A DNA stretch of 64,000 bases from NCBI RefSeq assembly GCF_020215705.1, contig NZ_JAIWNB010000029.1, positions 1 through 64,000 of the forward strand, given 5' to 3'. Position numbers and translations under genes: made by a program. Positions 39,759 through 48,628 of the stretch are shown here, one piece after another. Position 1 is the stretch's first letter. Each line of letters opens with the position of its first letter. The DNA is from Nonomuraea aurantiaca. GTDB taxonomy: Bacteria; Actinomycetota; Actinomycetes; Streptosporangiales; Streptosporangiaceae. The notes below the pieces were generated by a model, which was given only the letters and a program-made list of their open reading frames with translations, did no database searches and was not told where the DNA came from.

Positions 39759-40934
39759 ATGCGCGTTGATCTCCTCACCCGGGAGTACCCGCCGGACGTG
39801 TACGGCGGTGCCGGGGTGCACATGGAATATCTGGCCAGAGAGCTGCGGCGGCTGGCCGACGTACGGGTGCGGTGTTTCGGGGCCGCACGGGACGAGCCGG
39901 GTGTCTCCGCCTACCAGGTGCCCGCCGGGCTCGCCGACGCCAACGCGGCCCTGCAGGTGCTCGGGGTGGATCTGGAGATGGCCGCCGCGTGCGAAGGCGC
40001 CGGGGTGGTTCACTCCCACACCTGGTACGCGAACTTCGCCGGGCACGTCGCCAAGATGCTGCACGGCATCCCGCACGTCGTCACCACGCACAGCCTGGAG
40101 CCGCTCCGGCCGTGGAAGGCCGAGCAGCTGGGCGGCGGCTACACCGTCTCCTCCTGGGCGGAGCGGACCGCCCTGGCCGGTGCCGACGCGGTCATCGCGG
40201 TCTCGGAGGGGATGCGGCGCGACGTACTCGCCGCCTATCCCGAGATCCCGCACGAGCGGGTGAGCGTCATCCACAACGGCATCGACACCGCCCAATACGC
40301 CCCCGACCGCAACGACGACGTGCTGAAGAAGCACGGCGTGGACGCGGCCCGGCCGTACGTCATCTTCGTCGGGCGCATCACCCGGCAGAAGGGGCTGGTC
40401 CACCTCCTGCACGCGGCGCGGTCCTTCGACGCCGGCGCGCAGATCGTGCTCTGCGCGGGCGCGCCCGACACGCCGGAGATCGAGGCCGAGGTGACGAGCC
40501 TGGTGCGGGAGCTCGGCCGCGAGCGCGACGGGGTGATCTGGATCTCCGAGATGCTGCCCAAGCCGGAGGTGATCCAGCTGCTCACGCACGCGTCGGTGTT
40601 CGTGTGCCCGTCGGTGTACGAGCCGATGGGGATCGTGAACCTGGAGGCGATGGCCTGCGAGACGGCCGTGGTGGCGACGGCGACCGGCGGCATTCCCGAG
40701 GTGGTGGCCGGCGGGGAGACCGGGCTGCTGGTGCCGATCGACCAGGGGATCGACGGGACGCCGCACGATCCCGAACGGTTCGCCGCCGACTTCGCCGAGC
40801 GGGTCAACGCGCTGCTGGGGGATCCGGCGCGGGCCGCGGCGATGGGGGTGGCCGGGCGGGCCAGGGCGGTCGAGCACTTCTCGTGGGAACGCATCGCGCA
40901 CCGGACCATGGAGCTCTACACCTCACTGACCTGA
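39759..40934 (+). CDS. glgA: GT4 glycogen synthase / alpha-maltose-1-phosphate synthase
   Basis: A 391-residue retaining glycosyltransferase of family GT4, using ADP-glucose made by the divergent glgC. N-terminal domain MRVDLLTREYPPDVYGGAGVH and HSHTWYANFAGHVAK; C-terminal domain VGRITRQKGLVHLLHAA, SVFVCPSVYEPMGIVNLEAM (EX7E-type motif) and GGIPEVVAGGETGLLVP. It is the counterpart of mycobacterial Rv1212c, which in the GlgE pathway makes maltose 1-phosphate (GlgM), so glgM is an equally good name. Complete, with normal length. Confidence 0.93.
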   Translation: MRVDLLTREYPPDVYGGAGVHMEYLARELRRLADVRVRCFGAARDEPGVSAYQVPAGLADANAALQVLGVDLEMAAACEGAGVVHSHTWYANFAGHVAKMLHGIPHVVTTHSLEPLRPWKAEQLGGGYTVSSWAERTALAGADAVIAVSEGMRRDVLAAYPEIPHERVSVIHNGIDTAQYAPDRNDDVLKKHGVDAARPYVIFVGRITRQKGLVHLLHAARSFDAGAQIVLCAGAPDTPEIEAEVTSLVRELGRERDGVIWISEMLPKPEVIQLLTHASVFVCPSVYEPMGIVNLEAMACETAVVATATGGIPEVVAGGETGLLVPIDQGIDGTPHDPERFAADFAERVNALLGDPARAAAMGVAGRARAVEHFSWERIAHRTMELYTSLT

Positions 40935-40952
40935 GGTCACTCAAGGTCGAGC

Positions 40953-41012
40953 GGGCTTTTGCGCCTGAGCGGGCGAGTCAGCGGGCTTACGCGCCTGAGC
41001 GGGCAAGTCAGC
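40953..41012. repeat. 30-bp imperfect tandem repeat (two copies)
   Basis: GGGCTTTTGCGCCTGAGCGG...AGTCAGC (40953-40982) is repeated at 40983-41012 with three differences. The second copy covers the stop codon (41008-41010) of the minus-strand lipoprotein gene. The arrangement is like the 3'-end duplications at 33990-34042 and 59082-59115. Confidence 0.8.
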
Positions 41013-42345
41013 GGGTGCGCCAGAGGATGGCGCGGGTCAGGTCCTTCTCGGGGCTGGAGGAGCCGGCCGCGTAGACCTGGCTGGTGCCGGGGCGCTGGGC
41101 GAGGGCGTCGATCGTGCCGTCGACGGTCTGCGACGTCCAGCGTCCGCGGCTGAAGTGCAGCAGCCGCGACCCCGTCGAGTCGAGCACCCACATCCCGTCC
41201 CGGCCGTCCGGCTCGGCCTGGGTGAACGCCGGCCCGAGCGCGCCCCACCGGCACCGCCACTCGCCGCCGTCCCAGTGCAGGGCGACCGGGCGGGAGCGCT
41301 CCAGCGGCTCGTTATCCTTGGTGAACTCGCCCGGCACCAGCCACGTCACCCCGCCGATCACCCACACGTCGGCCGGGCCGAGCACCACGACGTCGTTGAG
41401 CCGGACACGCGGGGACTCCGCCTTGGCCGGCGGGCCGAGCGCGGGCAGGTCGACCCGCTGCCACGCCTCGCCGTCCCAGCGGGCGGCCGGTCCCTGGTCG
41501 ATCAGCGGACCGCTGACCGTCCACACGTCGCCGCCACGCTTGCCGCCGCCGCTGTTCCCCGAACCGCCGCCGCTCCCGCTGCCGCCGCCCACCGCGCCGG
41601 CCGCGGCCGGGAGGTCGTGGTGCTGCCAGGTGGAGCCGGTCCACCACAGCGCCGATGCGCCGCTGACCGCCCACGCCCCGCGAGCCGCGGTGCCGCCCGC
41701 GCCGAACGTGTCGCCGAGCCGGCCGGTGAGCCGCCGCGCCGCCCACGTGTCGTTCTGGAACGCGCCGACGAGGCCGGTTCTGCCGTCCGCCAGGCCGAAC
41801 ACCCACGCGCTGGCGGCGGAGGTGGCGCTGAGCGCGGTCACCTGAACGCTCGGCAGCGGGTACGACCTCCACCCCTTGCCGTCCCACCGCCGCAGGCCCG
41901 CGAAGGCCGTCTCCACGGACTCGGCCGTCAAGCGCTGGGTGAGGTGGGTGGCCCAGACGGCGCCGTCGCGGCCCACGGCGAGGTCGTGCAGCCTGCCGTA
42001 CCCCTCGTCGGTGGACACGACGCGCCAGCTGGGGCCAGCCTTCGTGGCGCGGATGTCGTCGGTGGCGGCCGGTGGCTGGGCGCAGGTGGCAGGCTTGGCG
42101 GGGAGCGCGGGCCGCCCGCCCCCGAGCACCGGCACCGGCGAGAGCGACGTGCCGGGAGTCGACGTGCCCGGGGTTGCCGTGCCGGAGGTGCCGGGAGTCG
42201 AGGCGCCCGGGGTCGCCGTGCCGGGACGCGTGGTGGTGGCGGCGCCCGTGCCCGGCGCCTTGGTCGCCGTCGGTGGGGTGGCGGTGCAGGCGGCGACCGC
42301 CAGCACCGTCAGGCCCGCCGTACAGACGCGTGCGACTCGGCTCAC
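41008..42345 (-). CDS. Secreted lipoprotein with beta-propeller-like repeats
   Basis: A 445-residue exported lipoprotein (signal ...GLTVLAVAAC, lipobox VAAC). It has a threonine/proline/glycine-rich linker with PGTSTPGTS-type repeats (about residues 25-75), then repeated strands such as RLHDLAVGRDGAVWATHL, GLRRWDGKGWRSYPLP, ALWWTGSTWQHHDLP, AARWDGEAWQRVDLP, ALHWDGGEWRCRW and LLHFSRGRWTSQTV. The W-DG--W repeats suggest a five- to seven-bladed propeller. A GGGSGSGGGSGNSGGG loop interrupts one blade. The function is unknown; a surface-binding role is plausible. GTG start at 42345. Confidence 0.82.
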   Translation of the reverse strand: MSRVARVCTAGLTVLAVAACTATPPTATKAPGTGAATTTRPGTATPGASTPGTSGTATPGTSTPGTSLSPVPVLGGGRPALPAKPATCAQPPAATDDIRATKAGPSWRVVSTDEGYGRLHDLAVGRDGAVWATHLTQRLTAESVETAFAGLRRWDGKGWRSYPLPSVQVTALSATSAASAWVFGLADGRTGLVGAFQNDTWAARRLTGRLGDTFGAGGTAARGAWAVSGASALWWTGSTWQHHDLPAAAGAVGGGSGSGGGSGNSGGGKRGGDVWTVSGPLIDQGPAARWDGEAWQRVDLPALGPPAKAESPRVRLNDVVVLGPADVWVIGGVTWLVPGEFTKDNEPLERSRPVALHWDGGEWRCRWGALGPAFTQAEPDGRDGMWVLDSTGSRLLHFSRGRWTSQTVDGTIDALAQRPGTSQVYAAGSSSPEKDLTRAILWRTR

Positions 42346-42426
42346 CCAGTCCGCCCCCTTCGCCCGTGACCCCGTGATTTCCGCAGGATAGGTCAGTCCG
42401 GGCCGCCGCGCCTCTTACGGAACTGG

Positions 42427-42795
42427 TTATGTTCGCGATATGTGATGCAAGATCACGTTATGTACATGGTGCGCCTTGTTGTCGCCGCGGAAGTCGACTT
42501 CGTAGGTGTGCGTCCCGACGTGGATGGCGATCGCGCCCGAGGAGAAGAACCCGCCGGCGAACGACTTGTTGCTCACCACGCTCACCGCGGAGATCTTGCT
42601 GTAGGGGATGCTGGTGATCGCGATGCGCTTGCCGACGAACGACTTGTCCTGCACGATGACCCGCCGGTCGGTCAGCCCGAGGAATCCCGTGCCGGCGCCG
42701 ATGGCGTCGTACACCGCGATGATCTGCTCGCCCGGCATCAGCCCGCTCTCGATCTGCTTGAGCTGTTCTTTCCTGTCATAGGGGATGTCAGCCAT
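42427..42795 (-). CDS. Bacterial PH-domain protein (bPH_1)
   Basis: A 122-residue protein made of one pleckstrin-homology-like domain: MPGEQIIAVYDAIGAGTGFL, GLTDRRVIVQDKSFVGKRIA, SIPYSKISAVSVVSNKSFAG and HTYEVDFRGDNKAHHVHNVI. The pattern GLTDRRVI...IPYSKI is the usual signature of bacterial PH proteins that form ring-like oligomers and may bind membranes. It is divergent from the Nramp-like gene with a 102-base spacer. Role unknown. Confidence 0.9.
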   Translation of the reverse strand: MADIPYDRKEQLKQIESGLMPGEQIIAVYDAIGAGTGFLGLTDRRVIVQDKSFVGKRIAITSIPYSKISAVSVVSNKSFAGGFFSSGAIAIHVGTHTYEVDFRGDNKAHHVHNVILHHISRT

Positions 42796-42862
42796 GTCTG
42801 GGCAACGAACAGGGCAAGCGACAACGTTCCGCAGGTGCCAATTGGGTCTTGTAGCCGATGGG

Positions 42863-42881
42863 GTTCGGGATCACCCTGAAC
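42863..42881 (+). other. Hairpin in the leader of the Nramp-like gene
   Basis: GTTC-GGG (42863-42869) pairs with CCC-T-GAAC (42874-42881), 7 bp with a single bulged T and an ATCA loop. It ends five bases before the AGGAGG ribosome site (42886-42891). It may influence translation or be part of a longer RNA element; I do not recognise a riboswitch class. Confidence 0.3.
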
Positions 42882-42897
42882 GCACAGGAGGCCTGAC

Positions 42898-44376
42898 ATG
42901 TCGCATCCACTCGGAGTAAGCCGCCCAGATCTCAATGTCACAGACCTTCCGACACCGGAAGAGGTGTTCAAAGTCTCCAGGATCGGCCCGAAAGAGCTGG
43001 TCAAGTACGCGATCGGGCCCAGTCTGATCGCTCTCGGCATCTCGATAGGAAGCGGCGAGTGGCTGCTCGGGCCGCTGAACGTGGGACAGTACGGCTTCGT
43101 CGGCGTCGGCTGGGTGATTCTGGTCTCCGCCCTCCTCCAGACGTTCTACAACGTCGAGTGCTCCCGCTACGTCGTCGCCACCGGCGAGACCCCCGTGGTC
43201 GGCTGGGGCCGGGTGCCGCCGGGCTGGAAGCTGTGGGTCCCGCTGTCCGTGCTCGTCGTGATCTTCGCCTTCATCGCGGGAGGGTGGGCCGCCTCGGCCG
43301 GCCAGGGCGTCTACGCGCTCGTCCACGGCGTGGTCGCGCCCGCGGACGCCGAAGAACCGCGGTTGTGGGCCATCGCGCTGCTGGTGCTGGTCTTCCTGAT
43401 CACCGCGGCCGCCAAGCGGATCAGCCGGGCGCTGGAGCTGGCCAACTGGGTGATGGTCGGCGCCATCCTCGTCGCGCTGCTCGCCGTCGACCTGCTCATC
43501 GTGCCGTGGAGCCAGTGGTGGGAGGGCATCCGCGGCTTCGTCACTCCGGCCGCGCCGCCCGCGGGCATCACCGCGACCCAGCTCGGCGGCCTGGCCGGCT
43601 TCACCGCCCTTGCCTCCGGCCTGAACTGGTACGTGATGGGCCACTACCGCGACAAGGGCTACGGCATGGGCTATCGCGCCGGGTTCCTGTCGGGGATGCG
43701 GGGCGAGCGGCGCGAGATCCTGGCCAGCGGCGTCACCTTCCCCGACGACGACATCAACCGGGGACTGTGGCGCAGGTGGTATCGGCTGCTGCTCACCGAC
43801 ATGTGGGGCGTGTTCTTCGTCGGCGCCATCCTCGGCATGCTGCTGCCGACGCTGCTCATGTCGCAGGCGGTCACCCTGTCGGGCCACAAGCCCACGCGGG
43901 CCGACGTGCCGACGTTCGTGGCCGGGGTGCTCGGCGACGAGTACGGCCAGGCGCTGTTCTACGTGGCGCTGGTGCTGGGGGTGCTGATCCTGTTCTCCAC
44001 CCAGCTGGGCATCTTCGAGGCCATGGTCCGGGTGACCACGGACGCGGCGCACGCCACCAGCCCCCGGCTGCGCGGGCTGATCGAGGGCGACCCGCGCCGG
44101 TTCTACTACCCGTTCATGATCGTGCTGTTAGTGATCATCTCGGTCGTCATCCACTTCTCGCTGCCGGTCGGGCTGGTGGAGTGGTCGGCCAACATGTCGA
44201 ACCTGGGCGCGCTCATCTACCCGTTCCTGCTGATGTACCTGAACAGCAGGCTGCCCCGCCCCGCCCGCCCCCGGCCGTGGCACTACGTGATCCTGATCCT
44301 GAACTTCCTGTTCTTCGGCTTCTTCTTCGTCAACTTCATCGCCGACTTCCTCGGCGATCCGCTCGTGACGTTCTAG
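42898..44376 (+). CDS. Nramp-family-related membrane transporter
   Basis: A 492-residue carrier with about eleven or twelve membrane segments. AGGAGG precedes the ATG. The region of the first helix reads ALGISIGSGEWLLGPLNVGQ, where classical Nramp metal transporters carry DPGN, and the sixth-helix metal motif (MPH) is replaced by NWYVMGHYRDKGYGMGYRAG. It therefore belongs to the diverged Nramp-related branch that probably does not move Mn/Fe in the usual way; some relatives transport Mg, Al or organic solutes. The large cytoplasmic loop around residue 250 is characteristic. The substrate is undetermined. Confidence 0.85.
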   Translation: MSHPLGVSRPDLNVTDLPTPEEVFKVSRIGPKELVKYAIGPSLIALGISIGSGEWLLGPLNVGQYGFVGVGWVILVSALLQTFYNVECSRYVVATGETPVVGWGRVPPGWKLWVPLSVLVVIFAFIAGGWAASAGQGVYALVHGVVAPADAEEPRLWAIALLVLVFLITAAAKRISRALELANWVMVGAILVALLAVDLLIVPWSQWWEGIRGFVTPAAPPAGITATQLGGLAGFTALASGLNWYVMGHYRDKGYGMGYRAGFLSGMRGERREILASGVTFPDDDINRGLWRRWYRLLLTDMWGVFFVGAILGMLLPTLLMSQAVTLSGHKPTRADVPTFVAGVLGDEYGQALFYVALVLGVLILFSTQLGIFEAMVRVTTDAAHATSPRLRGLIEGDPRRFYYPFMIVLLVIISVVIHFSLPVGLVEWSANMSNLGALIYPFLLMYLNSRLPRPARPRPWHYVILILNFLFFGFFFVNFIADFLGDPLVTF

Positions 44377-44381
44377 CGCCA

Positions 44382-44864
44382 TCAGCCCTTCAGGCAGTCG
44401 AGGATCGTCGGCTTGTGGTGGATCGGGAAGTTCGTGGAGTTGGCGATGAAGCAGAGCTTGTTGGCCTCCGCGTGCAACTCCAGGGCCTTGGCGTGCAGGC
44501 TCGGCGTGGTGATCATGACCGTGGGGCGCAGGGTGACCTCGGAGAAGTGGCCGCCGCCACTGCCGGGGTCCACGACCATGGTGCCCTCCGGCTCGTCGAT
44601 GTAGGAGGTCACGACGATGCCGTTGACCGAGCACAGGTGGAGGTACCACAGCATGTGGCACTGCGACAGCGACGCCACCAGCAGCTCCTCCGGGTTCCAG
44701 CGGGCCGGGTCGCCGCGGAAGCCGGGGTCGGCCGAGCCGGGCACGGCGGGCTTGCCCTCGGCCGCCACCTCGTGGTCGCGGCCGTAGGAGCGGTAGCCGG
44801 AGGTGCCCTCGCCGAGGTTGCCGGTCCACGTGACGGTGACGCTGTAGTGGTGTTCGCTGCTCAT
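44382..44864 (-). CDS. OsmC family peroxiredoxin-like protein
   Basis: A 160-residue protein of the OsmC/Ohr fold: YSVTVTWTGNLGEGTSGYRS, DPARWNPEELLVASLSQCHM (first cysteine) and NKLCFIANSTNFPIHHKPTI (second cysteine). The two cysteines are those used to reduce organic hydroperoxides in the family. The start at 44864 (MSSEHHY) is chosen over an ATG six codons upstream because it gives the usual N-terminus. It is convergent with the Nramp-like gene, only 5 bases apart. Confidence 0.9.
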   Translation of the reverse strand: MSSEHHYSVTVTWTGNLGEGTSGYRSYGRDHEVAAEGKPAVPGSADPGFRGDPARWNPEELLVASLSQCHMLWYLHLCSVNGIVVTSYIDEPEGTMVVDPGSGGGHFSEVTLRPTVMITTPSLHAKALELHAEANKLCFIANSTNFPIHHKPTILDCLKG

Positions 44865-44937
44865 ACGTTCATCATCTGTCACTCAGGTCCCAGCGGCCCG
44901 CCCGCCCCGCCGTAGGTGGCCGGGGCGGGCTCAGCGG

Positions 44938-45345
44938 TCAGCCGGTGATGGGTTCGAGGACGACGATCGGGATCTTCCGGTCGGTCTTCTGCTGGTAGTT
45001 GTCGTAGTCGGGCCAGGTGGCGGCCATCAGCCGCCACAGTTCGGGCCGCTCCTCGTCCGTGGCCGTGCGGGCCCGCGCCTTGAACTTCTTGTCCTTCACC
45101 TGCACCTCGACCTCGGGATTGGCCTGCAGGTTCTTGTACCACTCGGGATGGTCCGGGTCGCCGCCCTTGGAGGCGACGACGACGTAGACGTCTCCGTGCT
45201 TCTGGTAAATGAGCGGCGTCGTGTACGACTTGCCGGACTTACGGCCCTTGGTGGTGAGAAGGAGGGTCGTGGTGTTGTTCCAGTCGTGTCCCTCGGCGCC
45301 GTCGGTCTCCTGATAGCGCTGGACGTGTTCCTTGCCATAGAGCAT
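44938..45345 (-). CDS. F420-type (deazaflavin-dependent) nitroreductase family protein
   Basis: A 135-residue split-barrel protein of the Ddn family: TTLLLTTKGRKSGKSYTTPL, YVVVASKGGDPDHPEWYKNL and NPEVEVQVKDKKFKARARTA. These are the F420-binding signatures of mycobacterial deazaflavin-dependent nitroreductases. It probably reduces quinones or other activated double bonds with F420H2. It is a single gene whose upstream region also holds the divergent LacI control region. Length is normal. Confidence 0.92.
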   Translation of the reverse strand: MLYGKEHVQRYQETDGAEGHDWNNTTTLLLTTKGRKSGKSYTTPLIYQKHGDVYVVVASKGGDPDHPEWYKNLQANPEVEVQVKDKKFKARARTATDEERPELWRLMAATWPDYDNYQQKTDRKIPIVVLEPITG

Positions 45346-45433
45346 GCCTGCCGCCTACCCCATATCGCCGTAACCGCACCGTTACCGGACGGGGTCTGTA
45401 CGAGATGTTGACACGCCTGACAGACTGCCTTTC

Positions 45434-45471
45434 TGTAAGCGCTTACACAACTGATTGTGGAAGCGCTTACA
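45434..45471. promoter_or_regulatory. Two LacI-type operators, autoregulatory site
   Basis: TGTAAGCGCTTACA (45434-45447) is a perfect 14-base palindrome, and TGGAAGCGCTTACA (45458-45471) is a one-arm variant. Their centres are 24 bases apart, and the second ends just before the GAGGAG ribosome site of the LacI-family gene. A TTGACA at 45408-45413 lies upstream, so the first operator would cover the -10 region. This fits repression of the whole 45490-52812 operon by its own first gene. Confidence 0.75.
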
Positions 45472-45489
45472 GAAAGAGGAGCAGCCTGG

Positions 45490-46488
45490 ATGGACGTGAC
45501 GATCTACGAGGTGGCGCGCCGCGCGGGCGTGTCGATCGCGACCGTGTCCCGCGCGCTGCGGGGCACGGGGCCGGTCGCGCCCAAGACGCGCGAGAAGGTG
45601 CTGAAGGCGGTCGAGGAGCTCCGCTTCACGCCCAGCCGCCTCGGCGTCAGCCTGGCCGAGGGCCGCCACGCCGCCAACGGCATCGTCTTCCCCAACCTCG
45701 CGGGCCCCTACTACACCGAGGTGCTTCTCGGCTACGAGGAGGTGGCCTCCGAGCTGGGCCGGTCGGTGGTGATCCTGTCCACCAAGGGCCGTAGCCGGGT
45801 GCACGACCTGGTCAAGGATCTCGCGGGGCGGGTGGACGGACTGATGGTGTTCGGCCACACCGTTCCGGACGACCTGGTCGCCGAGCTGGTCCGGATGCGG
45901 ATGCCGCTCGTCTTCGTCTCCCGCGAGCCGCTCCCGGGGGCCGACACGCTGCGCAGCGAGAACACCACCTCGGCCCGCGCGCTGGCCGAGCACCTGCTGG
46001 GGCACGGCTACCGGCGGTTCACCTTCCTCGGCGCGCCGATCGCGACGGGTGACGACGTGGACGAGCGCTGGCAGGGGGTCAGGTCCGTCCTCGGCACCGC
46101 GATCGAGGCGGTGCCGACGGAGCATTACACCGTCGAGTACGGCTACCAGGCCGCCAAGACCCTGCTGCGCGCTCCGGCGCGGCCCGAGGCGATCGTCTGC
46201 TCCGACGATGAAGTGGCGCTGGGCGCCCTGCTCGCCGCGGAGGAGCTCGGGCTGGCCGTACCCGACGAGCTGGCCGTGACCGGGTGGGACGACATCATGG
46301 CCGCCCGCCACGCCCGCCCGGCGCTGACCACCATCCGCCAGCCGATGCGCGAGCTGGGCGCGCGCGCCGCGCGGGCGCTCGACGAGCTGATCACCGGCGC
46401 CCGCGACACCCCGAACCACCTCGTCCTGACCACCGAGCTGGTGCTGCGCGCCAGCTGCGGTCACCACCCCCAGGAGGAACCCAAGTGA
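45490..46488 (+). CDS. LacI-family transcriptional regulator of the GH144/GH39-like operon
   Basis: A 332-residue repressor. The N-terminal helix-turn-helix TIYEVARRAGVSIATVSRAL and hinge KTREKVLKAVEELRFTPSRL are canonical; the effector domain follows with GIVFPNLAGPYYTEVLLGYE, AIVCSDDEVALGALLAAEEL and VTGWDDIMAARHARPALTTI. The ATG at 45490 has GAGGAG 9 bases upstream; an earlier start would include the operators. Its stop overlaps the start of the binding-protein gene (GTGA), so the regulator is made from the operon it controls. The inducer is probably an oligosaccharide imported by the adjacent transporter. Confidence 0.95.
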   Translation: MDVTIYEVARRAGVSIATVSRALRGTGPVAPKTREKVLKAVEELRFTPSRLGVSLAEGRHAANGIVFPNLAGPYYTEVLLGYEEVASELGRSVVILSTKGRSRVHDLVKDLAGRVDGLMVFGHTVPDDLVAELVRMRMPLVFVSREPLPGADTLRSENTTSARALAEHLLGHGYRRFTFLGAPIATGDDVDERWQGVRSVLGTAIEAVPTEHYTVEYGYQAAKTLLRAPARPEAIVCSDDEVALGALLAAEELGLAVPDELAVTGWDDIMAARHARPALTTIRQPMRELGARAARALDELITGARDTPNHLVLTTELVLRASCGHHPQEEPK

Positions 46489-47747
46489 ACCCCTCGACCC
46501 GGCGCTCCGCCGCCGGTCTGCTCGCTCTCGCGATACTGATCACCGGCTGCGGGCGCGGTGCCGACAAGGCGCCCGAGAAGGCACAGGACGTCAAGACCGG
46601 CGCGGCCGCCGGTGACATCACGGTCTGGGCGATCGGCGAGGAGGGCAAGGCGCTCGGCGCGTTCGCCAAGGACTTCGAGACCGCCAACCCGGGCGTCAAG
46701 GTGAACGTGACGGCGATGGGGTGGGACGTCGCCCACGACAAGATCACCTCGGCCATCGCGGGCAGCGCCACCCCCGACATCAGCATGATCGGCTCCACCT
46801 GGGCGGGTGAGCTGTCCAAGACCGGCGTGCTGGACCCCACGCCCGGCAACCTCATCGACAAGGCCGCGTTCTTCCCCGGCGCCTGGCAGACCGTGGACGT
46901 GAACGGCACCGCGTACGGAGTGCCGTGGTACGTCGAGACCCGCGTCCTGTACTACCGCACGGACCAGGCCGAGAAGGCGGGCGTCAAGCCGCCGGCCACG
47001 TGGGCCGAGCTCAAGACGTTCGCCAAGGCGCTGAAGGAGAAGGGCGGCGCCGAGAAGGGCTTCAACCAGGGCTACACCGAGGGCTCCTGGCAGGAGCTGG
47101 TGCCGCTGATCTGGCAGGCCGGCGGCGAGATCGTCAAGGACGGCAAGTACACCTTCGACACCCCCGAGGCGGTGACCGCGCTCAAGCAGTACGCCTCGCT
47201 CTTCCAGGAGAAGCTGGCCCCGAACGACACCGCCAAGGGCGCCTTCCCGCAGAACTTCATCAAGGGCGAGGTCGGCGGCTTCTTCTCGGGCCCCTGGATG
47301 GTCGGCGTGCTGAACAACGACGGCGGCGCGGACTTCAAGGACAAGTTCGACGTCGCGCCCTACCCGAAGGGCCCGGTCTCGGCGACCAGCTTCGTCGGCG
47401 GCTCCGACCTGGTGGTCTTCAAGCAGGCCAAGAACCGCGACGCCTCCTGGAAGTTCATCCAGTGGCTCACCGACCCCAAGGTGCAGGCCAAGTGGTACAC
47501 CACGGTGAAGGCGCTGCCCAGCGTCCAGTCGGCCTGGCAGGAGCCGGAGCTGGCCTCGGACAAGCAGCTCGCGGTCTTCGGCGAGCAGCTCAAGGACGCC
47601 AAGACGCCGCCGCCGTATCCGACCTGGGAGCAGGTGGCGAAGGTGTTCGAGACCGAGCTGGAGAAGCTGGCGCTCGGTAAGCAGACGCCGGAGCAGACGG
47701 CCAAGGCCATCCAGGCGCAGGCCGACACGGTCGGCACCGGCCTGTAG
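46485..47747 (+). CDS. Carbohydrate ABC transporter substrate-binding lipoprotein (CUT1)
   Basis: A 420-residue exported lipoprotein: short signal ending ALAILITGC, mature part DITVWAIGEEGKALGAFAKD, ANPGVKVNVTAMGWDVAHDK, GTAYGVPWYVETRVLYYRTD, PATWAELKTFAKALKEKGG and SFVGGSDLVVFKQAKNRDAS. This is the cluster-B (MalE-like) oligosaccharide-binding fold. The GTG start at 46485 overlaps the LacI-gene stop. It works with the two permeases directly downstream; the ATPase is absent from the operon and is probably the shared MsiK-type protein elsewhere. Confidence 0.94.
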   Translation: MNPSTRRSAAGLLALAILITGCGRGADKAPEKAQDVKTGAAAGDITVWAIGEEGKALGAFAKDFETANPGVKVNVTAMGWDVAHDKITSAIAGSATPDISMIGSTWAGELSKTGVLDPTPGNLIDKAAFFPGAWQTVDVNGTAYGVPWYVETRVLYYRTDQAEKAGVKPPATWAELKTFAKALKEKGGAEKGFNQGYTEGSWQELVPLIWQAGGEIVKDGKYTFDTPEAVTALKQYASLFQEKLAPNDTAKGAFPQNFIKGEVGGFFSGPWMVGVLNNDGGADFKDKFDVAPYPKGPVSATSFVGGSDLVVFKQAKNRDASWKFIQWLTDPKVQAKWYTTVKALPSVQSAWQEPELASDKQLAVFGEQLKDAKTPPPYPTWEQVAKVFETELEKLALGKQTPEQTAKAIQAQADTVGTGL

Positions 47748-47749
47748 TG

Positions 47750-48628
47750 ATGGCGCTGCTTCGCAGGGGCGGGCTCGGCTGGGTGTTCATGCTGCCGTTC
47801 GTGCTCATGTTCGTGGTGTTCTACCTCGGGCCGCTGCTGGCCGGGCTGGGCATGAGCTTCACCGACATGCGCAGTACGGACGTCGCCGACCCGCTGGCTG
47901 TCGACCCGGTCGGCGTCGAGAACTACATCAGGCTGGCCGGCGACGAGGCGATGCGCAAGGCGGCGCTGAACACCGCGATCTTCGTGGTCACCGGGCTGCC
48001 GCTGACCATCGGGCTCGGCCTGGCCGCCGCCGTGGCGCTGAACTCCGGCATCGCCCGGCTGCCCGCCGCGTTCTTCCGGCTCGGCTACTACCTGCCGCAC
48101 ATCACCAGCATCATCGGCGTCGCGGTCGCCTGGAAGTTCCTGCTGGAGCCGGAGGCGGGACTGGTCAACCGGCTGCTCGGGCTGGCCGGCCTGCCGGGGG
48201 CCGCCTGGCTGCAGGATCAGGCCACCGCGCTGCCGTCGATCATCGTGATGACGGCCTGGCGGAGCTTCGGGTTCGACATGGTGGTCTTCCTCGCGGCGCT
48301 GCAGGGGATCCCCCGGGAGCTGTACGAGGCGGCGGAGGTGGACGGGGCCGGGCGGTGGAAGCGGTTCAGGTCGGTCACGCTGCCGCAGCTGCGGCCGGTG
48401 ATCCTGTTCTGCACCGTCTACAGCTCGACCGGGTTCCTGCAGTTCCTGGAGGAGCCGCTGATCATGACCGGGGGCGGACCGCTGAACTCCACGCTGTCGG
48501 CCTCGCTGGCCATCTTCAAGCAGTTCGGCGTGGGCAACTACGGCTACGCCGGGGCCGCGGCGACCGTGCTGTTCACGGTGATCATCGCGCTGGCCGTACT
48601 GCAGCTCAGGATCGGGAGGGCGCGGTGA
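47750..48628 (+). CDS. Carbohydrate ABC transporter permease (MalF-like)
   Basis: A 292-residue membrane protein with six predicted spans. The cytoplasmic EAA loop is clear: ELYEAAEVDGAGRWKRFRSV followed by TLPQLRPVI. FFRLGYYLPHITSIIGVAVA is a typical preceding segment. The start overlaps the binding-protein stop (TAGTGATG; GTG 47747 or ATG 47750). It pairs with the next gene to form the translocation channel for an oligosaccharide. Confidence 0.93.
   Translation: MALLRRGGLGWVFMLPFVLMFVVFYLGPLLAGLGMSFTDMRSTDVADPLAVDPVGVENYIRLAGDEAMRKAALNTAIFVVTGLPLTIGLGLAAAVALNSGIARLPAAFFRLGYYLPHITSIIGVAVAWKFLLEPEAGLVNRLLGLAGLPGAAWLQDQATALPSIIVMTAWRSFGFDMVVFLAALQGIPRELYEAAEVDGAGRWKRFRSVTLPQLRPVILFCTVYSSTGFLQFLEEPLIMTGGGPLNSTLSASLAIFKQFGVGNYGYAGAAATVLFTVIIALAVLQLRIGRAR

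Noticed and set aside
42125..42235. Short tandem repeats (PGTSTPGTS-type) as a possible mobile or CRISPR-like array
   Set aside because: They encode the Thr/Pro-rich linker of a lipoprotein; units are 9-24 bases with no spacers.
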